From: Entophlyctis helioformis
Taxonomy: Eukaryota > Chytridiomycota > Chytridiomycetes > Chytridiales > Chytriomycetaceae
Assembly (NCBI GenBank): GCA_025526915.1
Contig: JAHLKH010000016.1
Coordinates: 1-64,000 of the forward strand
Reading direction: 5' to 3'
DNA: 64,000 nt
The notes under the pieces: generated by a model
The model's input: the letters and a program-made list of their open reading frames with translations, nothing else
What the model was told of the DNA's origin: nothing
The model's database searches: none
Shown here: piece by piece, positions 26,201 to 36,815 of the stretch
How positions within the stretch are numbered: position 1 is the first letter of the stretch
How the letters are laid out: each line of letters starts with the position of its first letter
Made by a program: the position numbers and the translations under genes

Positions 26201-27223
26201 AAGATGTCGCTAGTTGCGCTCCCGCAGAGAGTGTTGTCCAGGCGGTATGGTAGAGCTGCCTGATACGTGACGTCCTCCTGCATGTCCGTCTGGATTGTGT
26301 CGGCCTGCTGCGCACCATTCTTGTCCGCGTACATCTTGTCCGCACTGGCCTGCACCATCCCGCGCGTCCATGCGCGGTGGATCATCAACTGCATGACAGT
26401 GACGACCCATGCATTGATCGTGTCCATGTCATGCTGCGGCTTGGCCATCTCCTTGCCGGTGAAAATGTTTGAAAGGTGGCGAAAGATGCAGGCCACAGTT
26501 GTCTCGCCACCCGAGGTGCTGTTGATGAGTGCCGTGAACAGCTGGTTGGATGTCGGCACTCTTGGTGCTGCTGCTGAAGGCTGATCAGGCTGCTGAGGCT
26601 CGTCAGGTTGCTCGTGATGTCAGGCTGCTCGTGAATGTCGGCATCCTCGGCATCCTCGGCATCCTCGGCGTCCTCGGCGTCCTCGTGCTGCTCTGCGTCC
26701 TTTGACTCCTCGGCTGTCTTGGGCTTCTCGACCTTCTCAAACATAATGCGCTCGAGTCTTGTACCCGTCGCCAGTTGCACCGGATGCCCATACCGAGGCT
26801 TCTTACTCTTGTGATTGTACAAACTGAGCCGTACATGAGGCGGGCAGTGATGTCCTTTCCGAGGGTGAATCGACCCGAGAAGAGCTCCGCCTTGGTCACG
26901 CCGCCGAGGCCGTCGATGCTGGCATGGTCGCCGAGGTTGTCGATGCCCTTGAAGTCCAGGTCCAAGAAACAATACCGCGTCGTCTTGCCATCGATCCACT
27001 TGTACACGTGGTACTTGGGCGGGAGCGGGGAATCCGGGACAAGATCGAGCATCTCTTCGACGATGGCGCCAATCACGACGAACCCAGCATGCCGAAGACC
27101 GACGATGAATGAGTACACCTTTGCGAATGTGTCCTCGATGATCAGACGCCGCGTCCATATCTTTGGCGTCTTCCTGGCTTCAATGCCATAGACCTTGGCG
27201 CTTCCTGGATTGCCCGACAACAT
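23245..27223 (-). CDS. Fanzor-type RuvC nuclease (eukaryotic TnpB homologue)
   Basis: Fanzors are RNA-guided DNA endonucleases descended from transposon TnpB. The C-terminal exons show a RuvC-I-like VSFDWGERYLFG (Asp codon 24519-24521) and a candidate RuvC-II segment VWAFGIDFTGQGG followed by VFEKFL (Glu codon 23848-23850). The TnpB-type ribbon then follows: C-P-Q-C (codons 23698-23700, 23689-23691), C-T-D-C (23638-23640, 23629-23631), then YHRDVLGATNIG with the RuvC-III Asp at 23608-23610. Upstream exons encode a Lys-rich linker with likely nuclear-localisation patches (25750-26050) and an acidic Asp-rich stretch (24820-24900). At least seven short introns are inferred. A one-base gap near 26825 and another near 26575 (or one 250-bp intron covering both) are needed to keep the frame. 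The start is unsure: ATG at 27223, or further upstream, since 27251-27670 also looks coding. All expected catalytic residues are present. Confidence 0.8.
26638..26684. repeat. 9-bp tandem repeat in the Fanzor gene
   Basis: Five copies of a gcatcctcg-type unit encode Glu-Asp-Ala repeats on the minus strand. This lies within the stretch whose exon or intron status is unresolved. Confidence 0.85.
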
Positions 27224-27250
27224 TTTCTGCGCACCACGCCAACCTCTGAG

Positions 27251-27676
27251 TCAGTCCATGCAAAGCCATGCATGCAGGCAGAATGGCGATCCTAAATCGT
27301 ACCTTAAGCGCCACTCTCGCGCCACGATGATCAGGTCATCCACGGCAGGCTGATCTGGCGCATCCACAGCAGGTTGATTGGTTGCTTGCTCTGCCGTTTG
27401 TTGATCATTGCTGCCGATGGCCGCAGAGAGCGACATGAGTGGCCCTGTAACAGTGCGACCCAGCTTTCGAATCAGCAGATGTAGTGCCCATCGTGAGCGA
27501 AGCACGATTCTGCCAAAACACGCATGTCAGCAAGAGTACTCAAGGCAAATGGCACAGCATACATCACTTACCCATGTCTTGTGCCAGCAGGCAAACTACT
27601 GCGGGCAAACCGGCTCGACTTTCCCTTGTTGGCCTTGATGGCCTTCAGTGTCGCGGCCTTTGCAGCTTGCAATGTG
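27251..27676 (-). other. Coding-like stretch between the XPG-like and Fanzor genes
   Basis: Two blocks read as protein on the minus strand: a Lys/Ala-rich helix (LQAAKAATLKAIKANKGK) ending in a donor near 27570, and LRSRWALHLLIRKLGRTV through VAREWRLR, ending in a donor at about 27302. The first block would join the upstream XPG-like gene if two bases were added near 27678. The second would join the Fanzor frame at 27223 if the AAAA run there had one more A. It may therefore be the true N-terminus of Fanzor or a linker joining both proteins. Confidence 0.4.
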
Positions 27677-30428
27677 CTATCTCTTCATGAGCGCGGCCTC
27701 CTGCTTCTTTGTGAATTGAAGTCGTGGCTGTGGAGGTTGGATGCAGCATGAGCAATGCATTCCGAGTGCACACAATGCATACGCAAGCGCCAATGGTACA
27801 TCAGAACTAACCGTCGTCTTGGTGTCTAAATGTCGATTGAGAGAAAAGACCACGGGCTGTGCTTCTTCCACCTGAGCGTCAACAGATGGCTGTGGTCGCT
27901 TACGCCGCTTGTGCCGCTTTCTAGATGGAGCCGCCTGCCAATTGGAGAAATGAGTGATCGCACCAAGTCATTGCATGCGCACACAGACAGTCAAGATGAA
28001 GACGCACCGAGGGTTGATTGATGATCAAAAATAGCATCTCGGTGGCCTCTTTCAGCTGCTTGACAAGCGTCACTGATTGGTCATCCATGATGCGTCCCAG
28101 GGCCTTGAGCTTTTTTCTGGCCTTTTTGCGGTTCTTGGCCGAGAATTCATGGAGATCAGCTTGGTTGATGACCTTGCCTTGCTGCTTGGGCTTTTGCTTG
28201 ACTTGCTGCATGCCTGGCTGCGGTTTTGGTTCTGGAATAGCACATTCGGCAAAAGGCTGCTGTCAGTACATGGCGTCGAGTCATTCCAATGCAAGCCAAA
28301 CGTACGCGGTGTTGACAGATTCTGGAAGGATGAACCTTTAGGATCCAGAATCTTGCCCAACTGATTCGTCATCCTCCGAGCGGCGCCCTGTCCAACGGGC
28401 AGTGGATTGAGTTAGACACTTCAAGGTGAGAAATGCACATGCATCCAAGTCATGCCATAACGTACATGTGTGTCCCAAACAAACCGATCAAGTCGACCAA
28501 GCTCTGCGCGCACTACCGCTACTTGAGACTTCTCGCGGGCAATCTCTAAAAGTTGCAAACTTGCCGTCCTGCTGATCGTCGCCAGAATGTCACGGCCTGC
28601 GACTCCATCGGGGTTGCGAGCGAGGTAACCTGGCACGTGCCTGACAATGCAGTCGAATGCAATCGGACATCGCTTGACATTGAGAAAGGTAGCATCCATT
28701 TGCCTTGTCTTGACAATCTTCTTGATGTGCCAGTCGATATCCTTCTGCGTCAGGTGCACAATGTTGGGATCGGGGTTGCCTTGCTGCGACTTGGGGTGGA
28801 TCAGGAGGCACCAGCATGTAGCTGGCAGCTGCATCGTGATCCAACAATGACATCAAAGACAGGAATGATGAATCAGTCATGCGAGAACACCAAGAGATCA
28901 CATGCGTGCATGCATACCTTGCTTGACCCGTGGCAGTCGCGTCAACAGCCGTGCTGTTGTCATTGCCATGTTGCGATGGATGGTCAGTATGGCGCTATGC
29001 ATGCAAACGCGTCCATGCCACCATCCCATAGCCAGTCACGCAATAACTTGCCTATGCACTGGCACGTTGCCAGATGGGCTGCTGGAGCCAGTTGGAGGTT
29101 TGAACGCATTGGCCAATGCCCCCGACTCGTCGTGGTACACGAAAACGGAGAAGGCGTTAAGGAACGACTTTGCAAGGTCCTCGCCTCCGATCGTCCACAT
29201 CTCCTCGGCGTAAGCATTTCGAACGTATTTCTTGAAATTCTTTGCAATCCTTGGTTTGTGCAGTAGGATGCAGAACTCCTCCGGCGAGATATTCCGCTTG
29301 CTTGCCGCCTCCTCGACGTACTTGTTGGTGGTGTTGACGGCCGTGCGATGGCCTTCCAGGCAATGTGAATGGCAACGTGAGTTAGTCGGCATTGTAGCAT
29401 GGATGGCAATACAAGCATCAAGACAGGAATCGCACGCACCACGGCCGTAACAATCATGATAGTCGGTCTTGCCAAACGAAGCCACAAACTGGCAAACATC
29501 AGGGAAGACATAGACGTCAAGGGCCGACGCAACGGACGCGATACCTGGATGGTTAAAAGACCGCAGGCTTTTGGCCTCCCCCTTCCGCTTAGACGTCATG
29601 ATGACCGGGCAGCGTCCAGCGCAGTGCGCAATGAGATCCGAGTCGTTACAAATGACGGCCATGGGAATGCCGCTGATGCGAGACAAAGACTGTTAGACGT
29701 CAATCATAGCAGACAGATGTCATGGCAATCTATACCTTGGCTCGCTTGCATGGAGGGCTGCGCGGCGGGCAATACAGACGTCGGCCTCATGATTACACCA
29801 ACAGACCTTGTGTCGAGACCCAGAGCCAAGGATCTCCGCAATCGCCTCTTTGATGAGCCTCTTGTCATCGTGTGTGATGGTGAACGAAAGTCGCAGTGCA
29901 CGCTTCTCTTTCCTGGATCGTCAACCAAATGTTAGAATCGCCACATGGAGGCACAAAGAAGTGTACGTACCGCTTCAAGTGCCAAGATCCCTTGCCTATG
30001 CACCGTCTGTAAAGGCAGCGCAGAATAGTGCCCACTGAACGCAGGACTTGCAGGGCACGGCCCTTGTGAGCGGACTTGATACCGGTATCGCCGTACTTGC
30101 CGTCAACGTGAAAGATATAGGCGTGCTCAGCACCGTACTCGGCAATGAACGATGTGATGACGGGCTTGAGGATCGGTATCCACCCAGCTGTGGATACTGG
30201 GTAATCGGGCCCTGCTGCCCCCGAGAAGTGCGGAAAGAACACGCTCATCACATCGACATGAAGAATGCCAGGGTTGCTTGGTGTGGCCGTGTTGGCATCG
30301 CTTGGATCTCGTGACGGCCATGCGCTGTCAAGCACAAGCCTCACGAACGTGGACACAAGCATACCGATCAAGAGTACACAGCTGCCGCCATGCTTCCCCA
30401 ACCACGAAACAAGCATAGGGAGCCCCAT
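27677..30428 (-). CDS. FEN1/XPG-like structure-specific nuclease, 3' part uncertain
   Basis: The ATG at 30428 gives the family's characteristic MGL start. Exons 30428-29971, 29912-29736, 29672-29440 and from about 29352 join in frame. Seven acidic residues align with the FEN1 metal ligands: D59 (HVDV), D109 (FHVDG), E195 and D197 (HEADVCIA), D222 and D224 (CNDSD) and D282 (FGKTDY). Their spacing is close to FEN1 D34, D86, E158/160, D179/181 and D233. A helix-hairpin-like segment follows. FEN1/XPG enzymes cut flap and bubble DNA. A GC-AG intron (donor at 29051) probably ends this part. Beyond it lies a frame starting at ATG 28834 with a Lys-rich tail ending at a stop at 27677-27679. That frame may be the C-terminus of this protein, a separate small gene, or the start of the Fanzor protein. 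Confidence 0.65.
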
Positions 30429-32173
30429 GTCGTGCGATTGTGTCTGCGATCGTGCGGTCTCGCCTGCGTGCCCGTGCCTGCGCGTCCGTGTGTGACCGTT
30501 TGTTTGTTTGTTTGTGCGATTGTGCGATTGTGCGTGCTCGTGCGATCGTGCCTGCGAGCGATTGTGTGTGCGGTCGTGGCCGTGCCTGTGTGCCTACGAT
30601 CTTGCGCTCGTGCGATCCTGTGATCCTGCGATCCTGCGAGCAATCCTGCGTGTCCGTGCAGTCTTGCCTGCGATCGTGCCTGCGATCCTGCGTGCGATCC
30701 TGCGTGCAATCCTGCAATCCTGCGATCCTGCGATCGTGCCTGCGATCCTGCCTGCGATCCTGCCTGCGATCCTGCGATCCTGCGTGACCGTGCGTGTCCG
30801 TGCGTGTCCGTGCGTGTCCGTGCGTGTCCGTGTGTGTCCGTGCGTGTCCGTGCGTGTCCGTGCGTGTCCGTGCGTGTCCGTGCGTGTCCGTGCCTGCGTG
30901 TGATCGTGCCCCGTGCGTGCCCGTGCGTCGAGTGATTGGGTGGTGCTTGTCTCTTACCTTCAGTGACCTGAGCAAAACTCTGCAAACGAATACTCGCCTT
31001 TTATTGCTTGACCAAACAGCCAACCAATCAGAAGTCTATGAAAAGGTCAACAATGCCGCCTCTTCCACCAGTACAGCCATGTTTGTTGTGGATCTCGTGG
31101 CATGGATCTGTCACGAGGCGTGTGTTCTCGTCCACGACCGTGCACATGCCGCTGACTGGCTGGCTGGCTCGCATTGACTTTTGTTCAGGTTGACGCCTTT
31201 CAACTTCATTCTTCTTGGTTGGATTGGCATGCCACTCTGAGCAGCGATGCTGTTGATGCAGATCGTCTCCACATTGAGGCTGGCACGCAGCCCGTCTTGG
31301 AGGTGGCGGCTTGATGGCCACTCGGTGGCACACCAAGGGCACTCCTGCCTGTGGCAGTCTCAACTGGCACCTGTTTGCATTGAGCCGGCACTCTTCTGCG
31401 TGCTGCAGAGACAACCATGCCACAGCAGACCTGGACGCCTTGGTTGAATGGGCAACCAAAGACTTGCTTGATGCTCAACGGGGTTTGGATGCTGGCATGG
31501 CAGCCACAGCACTGGTTGCCCATCCAGCCTTGTTCATAGGGTCCATGCCGCAGTTGGAATCACCAAGTGCACATGGAATTGCTAGATCTCATCCATGTGA
31601 ATACCTCCAACCTGATGCCCAGCCCTCCTTTGTGCTCTGAGCAGTACTGAGATGCGCCGTATCGCTATCTGGCTCCTTGGAACAGAGATTGCCAACCAAC
31701 ACCATGACAACCCTCCAATCTTTGACCGAGTTGTCATCCCAGATCTCACAAATGTGTCACTCTTTCTTGTGATGATGGTGCAAGGCGAGTTTCTCCTTGG
31801 GCACAGTGTCTTCATTGCCGACTTTGGATGCTGTTGACTTCAGTCGCCAGCAGGTCTGAGACGACTTGTTCTTTGCAACCTGCAGTCGATCAGCCCTTTG
31901 TTGTTGACCGAGACTGTGCATGCTGCTCGTCATTGCATTCGCGGGCATGCTGACAAGCCAGGTGGGCGTGGCTGTTGGCTGTGGATGACGGGGTGCGACG
32001 GCATCGTGCCTTGAATGCAAGACTTGCTGATTATCTGCGCTGCTGGCTGTTGCAAAGACACTCGTCGCTGTGACCTTGCTGTGTACACAAAGGCAGCCAG
32101 GACAGAGGTTGACATGAGTGAGCAGGATTGCCGCAGGCATTCTGTGTGTATCGCCTCGACAGTTCTCAAAGTC
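30429..32173. other. Gene-poor region with tandem repeats and degenerate fragments
   Basis: The first 500 bp upstream of the XPG-like start are short tandem repeats. From 31000 to 32170 no frame is convincingly coding. Short minus-strand stretches at 31750-31930 and 31030-31350 have protein-like composition (Lys/Gln-rich, and Cys/His-rich without a recognisable zinc-finger spacing), interrupted by stops. They may be decayed exons of a mobile element or of a gene whose splicing could not be resolved. Confidence 0.4.
30590..30890. repeat. Tandem repeats of about 10 bp
   Basis: From 30781 to 30890 there are eleven near-perfect copies of a tgcgtgtccg unit. From about 30590 to 30780 there is a less regular array built on tgcgatcctgcc-type units. 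All six frames stay open for long stretches because of the repeat period, which explains the long Arg/Thr/His or Cys/Val-rich translations here. Confidence 0.9.
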
Positions 32174-32701
32174 AGACTAATCCAAGCGCGAGGCCTTACA
32201 GCAGCTCGAGGAGACGCGGCAGCTCAACAATACGCCGAGTGATCCATCCATGACCTTGTTGGTGAGCTCGTCTGCCTCTTGTGCGATGGCTGTCAACAGT
32301 TGCGACTCTGTTGACACTGTGTGCCTTGACAAGCTCGACGACGGCAAGTACCTTGCGGACGAGCATGGACAGCCAACCGTTGCTGCAGCTGCCACGCCAA
32401 CAGCCAGCCGCCAAAGAGCGTCAAGCAAGCGGAAGAGAGCAGCAGCAGCTGATGCCAGTGAGTCTGTGCTGGCTGTGACGTCGCCGTTCGGACATTGCAG
32501 CAGGCAGCCCCAGCAGCACGCACAAGAGCGCCGACTGGACGCAGAGGGCCAACAGCTGCAACAGGCAGTCGCACGACAGTTCTTCGTGACACTACCAACA
32601 CGCAACCAACTGCTGCCCCTGGGACAGGCTCGGCAGTCCACAAGCCAGCGTCAAAGCGACGACGACTTGAGAAGGCATCGGCTGCAGACCGCTCAGAGTG
32701 A
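32174..32701 (+). CDS. Hypothetical short nuclear protein (tentative)
   Basis: A charged helix (REALQQLEETRQLNNTPSDP, about 32187-32250) may splice at the donor near 32260. A second block (KLDDGKYLADEHGQPTV to about 32458) and a third (about 32505-32701) ending in a bipartite-like basic patch (SKRKR ... SKRRRLEK) follow. Donor and acceptor consensus exist between the blocks. No start codon or domain is recognised, so this may be part of a longer gene or not a gene at all. It ends 186 bp before the Atg22-like start. Confidence 0.25.
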
Positions 32702-32887
32702 CTGGGGAATTCCGGACAAGAATATGAAATTGGATTCAAAAAGATTGGAAATTGGATGCCAAATTGAACAAAATTCGAGGCAAACCAGCCGACCAATCAG
32801 GTGCCGGCACAGGGTGCTCTATGGGGAAACACAGAATTGCCTGCCCCTCTGGAGAAGCGGCCACTTCATCTTGGCCAAATTCCAAAA

Positions 32888-35296
32888 ATGTCCGCCGCCA
32901 CCGAGCCGGCCAAGGCTGTTGAACCCGAGACCCATGGCGAGATCCTTGACCAGCCAGAGACCACCAGGGACGAGCTGCGCGGCTTCTGGCTGTACAACTC
33001 GGCGCTGTCTGCAACCGGCGGCATCGGCCGTCTGCTGTCGCTGCTCCTGCTCAACGACCTCGCCCGCGGCGCCGGCATCTACGAGTTCACCAAGTGAGTG
33101 CGGCAAGCCTCATTGACGTCCTCCACCGAGCTGTGCACCAGGCCGTGCAAGCCGCTGTGCACCGCTGTGCTGGCTGCTCGCTGGCTGGCTGCTCTCCGCT
33201 GTCGCTAGGTGGTGCACTGTCTGCAAACCCAGACAGACCCCAGATGCCAGCAGATATGCCCGCCCTTGTCTGTCGGCACTCGGTCCGTCGCAGCAACGTC
33301 CATCGCCAAACGCCGCCTCCGCCATGGACAGTGTCGGCATCGCGCGGATAATCCTCACGAATGCTGACTCTCGATCACCTGTCCACTTGCAGCATCTCGT
33401 GCACAGAGCCGTACGTGCCGCCCGCCCCGAGAAACGGGACTGCGACAAACGGCACCATCAAGGCATCCATCACGACAGGCAACGCAGCGTCGCCCGTCGA
33501 GCCAAACTGCGTGCTGCCCATCGCCGGATCGTATCTCAACGTCGTGTCGTACGTCTCGTTCGTCTCGACCCTTGCCGTCATCGTCCAGGTCCTCCTGTTC
33601 ATCTCCATCTCGTCGTTTGCCGACTACGGCGAGTACCGCCGTCTGCTGCTTATCATCACCGGTGTCGTTGGCTCGCTGTCGTGCATGCTGCTTCCGCTGG
33701 CATACAACCCCTGTAAGTCCTGTCGATCGCGTCCACTCGTGTGATCGCCATACAATGCCATTCTGTCGCATCTGACGCCACTCTTGGCGCGGCATCCAAC
33801 AGCACTCTACTGGCTCGCCGGTCTTCTCGTGATCCTGCTGTCCATCTTCCAGTCCGTCTCGTTTGTCTTTATCGATGCGTACTTTCCGATCCTCGTCAGA
33901 AACGACCCCGTCGTCAAGTACCACCACCAGCATCGCCGCGACACCATCAAGCGTCGGTCCATGCCAGTCACTGCCGAGCCTGCTGAGCACCCGGACACCG
34001 ACGCCGCCCAGTCGGTATTGCCGCGCGACAGCACCGTGTCGAGCGCAACCGCCGCCGATCTGATCTCGGCTGGAGAGGGCACTCACCGCCAGCTGTCGAT
34101 CGACGGTTACATTGTCGAGAAGACGGCCATCAAGACTCAGTCATACGACGATCGTGCCAACTGGGTGCAAAAGTACAACAACATTATTGGCTTCTCGACC
34201 AACTTCATGTCGCTCGCTCTTGGTGCGATTGCCATTGTGTTCCTTGGCGGCGGCTATCTCGCGCTCGAGGTCATCATTGCCGCTTCAGGCGTCTACTGGC
34301 TCGCCCTGGGCATCGTCGCGTGGCGCAAACTCAAGGCGCGTCCGGGTCCTCCTATTCCCAAGGGCGTCAACTACATTGTGTTCTCCTGGCTCTCGGGTAG
34401 GTTGCCGCACTCTGCATCTCAATGGCACCGCGTCTGCTGGCGCACACAGCGCACTCACTCACCCCCACACTTGAACGGCAGTCTTCAAGTCGATCAAAAA
34501 GGCCAGACAGCTGCCCAACACGTTCATTTACCTGCTCGCCTTCTTCTTCTACGGCGACGGCATGAACACGCTTGGTTTCGCCGTTGTGCTCTTCACCCGC
34601 GACAAGCTCAAAATGTCCAACTTTGAGGCACTCGTCGTCGCGGGTCTGTTCCCCGTCTTTGCCATCGTCGGCTCGTTCGCGCTCGCGTCGATGCAGTCGT
34701 ACTTCCGCATTGCCACCAAGAACATGCTCATTGCATGCGTGTGCGGATTCATTTTCGTGCCCGTCTATGCGCTCATTGGCGCTTTCAACACCACGTTTGG
34801 TCTCATCTACCCGGCAGAGGCGTTCGTCGTAACGCTCTGGGGCGGCTTCTTCTTTGGTGGCGCCGTTTCATTTGGCAAGGTGCTGTTCTCGGAGCTCATT
34901 CCGCCCGGCATGGAGGGCGAGTTCTTTGGTCTGGCCGCCATTGCCGACCGTGGATCGTCGTGGATCGGTGCGCTCATGGTCGGAGTCATTTCCAACACCT
35001 GGGACCTGCGCTTCGGTCTCGTCTCTCTCGTGCTGCTGTTCCTGATCTCGATCCCGCTGCTGTTCATGATTGACGTGCAGCAAGGATTCCGCGATGCGCG
35101 TCTCATGGCCGTAGGAGCACACGAGGACATTATCGTGCTTGACGACAACCACGAGTTTGATGCCGAAGAGTCGGGCTCAGACCTTGGCCCAGGTGCCCGC
35201 CGCTCCACTGCTTGTCCTCCAGAGCATCAGATGCCGGAACGTTGGCTGGATCGAATGCCGGCAACACGACATGGGGGTCGCTCAAGCGGTCAGTGA
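32888..35296 (+). CDS. Atg22-like major facilitator transporter
   Basis: Exons 32888-33093, 33393-33712, 33803-34396 and from 34482 join in frame. The protein shows about twelve hydrophobic segments and family features such as YNSALSATGGIGRLLSLLLL near the N-terminus, SFVFIDAYFPILVR, and YLLAFFFYGDGMNTLGF, which is typical of Atg22. Yeast Atg22 is a vacuolar amino-acid effluxer working after autophagy. A 75-residue hydrophilic loop with Ser/Thr/Asp lies between two halves of the domain. The last hydrophobic segment ends near 35075. Continuing in the same frame the stop is at 35294-35296; a one-base shift near 35195 would instead give a Ser/Thr/Ala-rich tail to a stop at 35512-35514, which reads more like a natural disordered C-terminus. 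Confidence 0.8.
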
Positions 35297-35635
35297 CGCG
35301 CTCGTCGGCCACCTCCATCCCTGTTGCCACTGCGACTGCGACTGTCCCTCGCTCGCCATTGTCCGCCGATGCGACAGTGCACGCAGCGTCTGCACCTTCC
35401 GGCCTGTCATCTGCCGCTGCAACCACGGCATCGTCGCCCGTGCAACAGCCTGCTCCTGTTCTCGTGGCCGATGAGTCCCCGGCACTTCCGCCGCGCCGCA
35501 AGACGACCACGTAACAAGCATGCCATCAGCAAAATGCCCTTCATTTCACATCCTCGCATCTGTCTTTTTTAGTCCGCTCAATGTGTACTACCATCAGCCA
35601 TGAACTATCACATGTATCACCATTCTCACTTGCCA

Positions 35636-36613
35636 TCACATGGAGTATCCCTCATAGCCAGGCATCGGCTTTCCAGCCGCAGACGCAACACCACCATCCT
35701 GCGAGTTGGAAGCTGATGCAGGTGGCGGCGGCTCAATGTACACGGGCACCATCTCGTCAAGCGGAACACTCTTGCCCAGAAACTCTTCGTAGTCTTCAAC
35801 TTCAAACGCCGACGTCACCACAACCCAGAACCCAGGCCGCGGCACAAACATGCCGTTCTCCAGATCGGCGTCCCTCACAACCGGCCGCCAATGCGCCTCG
35901 TCGTACATGCGTCGGCCGCCGCGCTGCATGACGGTGTGTGCAGGAAACCGCGTCTCGTCGGTGAACCGCTTCAGGAAATCTGCAGCAGAGTCGCTCATGC
36001 GGATGACAAGAGTGCGGCCGTGTTTGAGGGCCGCAACAAGAATGGTCCGCATGTCTTCCATGGCGTCGTCGTGCGACATGCGTTTGAGGATGAGCGTCTC
36101 GACCACGTATTTCTTGGCTTCGAGAAAGAGTCCTGCGTAGTCGCCCGAGTAGGTGAAGAAGATGTCGATGCGAGACGACGGATCGATGATCAGCGGTGTG
36201 TATGGACGGGTCGGGTGCTCCAGGATGGGCTGGATCGTGTCAACGAGGGCCTTGATTGGGATGCGTTTGAGGCTGCGATCAAGCGGCGCAGGCGGTTCTG
36301 TCGGTCGATCAGCACCGTCTGGTGCTGCTGTCTGTGGCGCTGCTGCTGCTATAGCAGGCTGCTCTGCCGGCGTGGCTTCTGCGACTGCACGGGCATCTGG
36401 TTTTGGCTCTGCCTTGGTCTGGGCTGCCGATCCGACGTCCTTGATGCTCGGTCGGTGTTTGGCTGGCGCGGGACCAGGAGCAGGCAGCTGCGAAGGCGTC
36501 TTGCGTGGTGCCAGTGAATGCGGTGCACACGTCTTTGGCGGGTGCTGACTGTGCTTGTCCTTGTCCTTGTTCATGTCCTTGGCGGGAACGGCCTTTGCGC
36601 CTCTGCTGCTCAT
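35636..36613 (-). CDS. Hypothetical protein, possibly IQANK1-like C-terminal domain
   Basis: A single exon encodes 325 aa from the ATG at 36613; the frame extends upstream but without another ATG. The first 115 residues are Pro/Ala/Lys-rich and disordered. Residues about 120-300 look globular: PLIIDPSSRIDIFFTYSGD, then MRTILVAALKHGRTLVIRMS and a C-terminal segment with MQRGGRRMYDEAHWRPVV. This recalls the domain that follows the ankyrin repeats in IQANK1-type proteins (an IDPS...F motif, then a GxP/GxTLV strand), but no ankyrin or IQ motif is present here and the match is weak. No function is proposed. It starts about 200 bp from the divergent first GST gene. Confidence 0.6.
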   Translation of the reverse strand: MSSRGAKAVPAKDMNKDKDKHSQHPPKTCAPHSLAPRKTPSQLPAPGPAPAKHRPSIKDVGSAAQTKAEPKPDARAVAEATPAEQPAIAAAAPQTAAPDGADRPTEPPAPLDRSLKRIPIKALVDTIQPILEHPTRPYTPLIIDPSSRIDIFFTYSGDYAGLFLEAKKYVVETLILKRMSHDDAMEDMRTILVAALKHGRTLVIRMSDSAADFLKRFTDETRFPAHTVMQRGGRRMYDEAHWRPVVRDADLENGMFVPRPGFWVVVTSAFEVEDYEEFLGKSVPLDEMVPVYIEPPPPASASNSQDGGVASAAGKPMPGYEGYSM

Positions 36614-36815
36614 ACTTGTTGTCAAGATCGCCGCTGGCCAAACCACAAAACAAACAGCAATGTGCGGCTTCCACAGCCACACCAGATCCGGTTTGCTGGA
36701 TCTTGAGCGGAACTACTCGCATTTTCTCCGCCCAAGATCTGTCTTGGGTTTCGCCGCACGTGGCCATGTCGTCATCGGCCGACGGCCAGCACGGTTGCCG
36801 CAGCATACCACAACC

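Noticed and set aside
26575..26830. Single 250-bp intron in Fanzor removing the Glu-Asp-Ala repeat
   Set aside because: Donor and acceptor phases would fit, but the segment has coding-like composition and is longer than neighbouring introns; left unresolved rather than adopted.
27251..27505. Independent small gene between XPG-like and Fanzor
   Set aside because: It lacks a convincing start and ends through an intron-like donor; it fits better as part of a flanking gene.
30590..30890. Possible CRISPR array
   Set aside because: Units are 10 bp, contiguous and without unique spacers, and the DNA is clearly eukaryotic.
30328..31023. Long frames on both strands translating to His-Gly-His-Ala-Arg or Cys-Val-Arg repeats
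   Set aside because: They are products of the 10-bp tandem repeat, whose period keeps frames open; no start context, domain or splice structure supports a gene.
34807..35152. Minus-strand frames opposite the Atg22-like gene
   Set aside because: They are antisense shadows of a codon-biased GC-rich coding region; the plus strand has transmembrane helices and family motifs.
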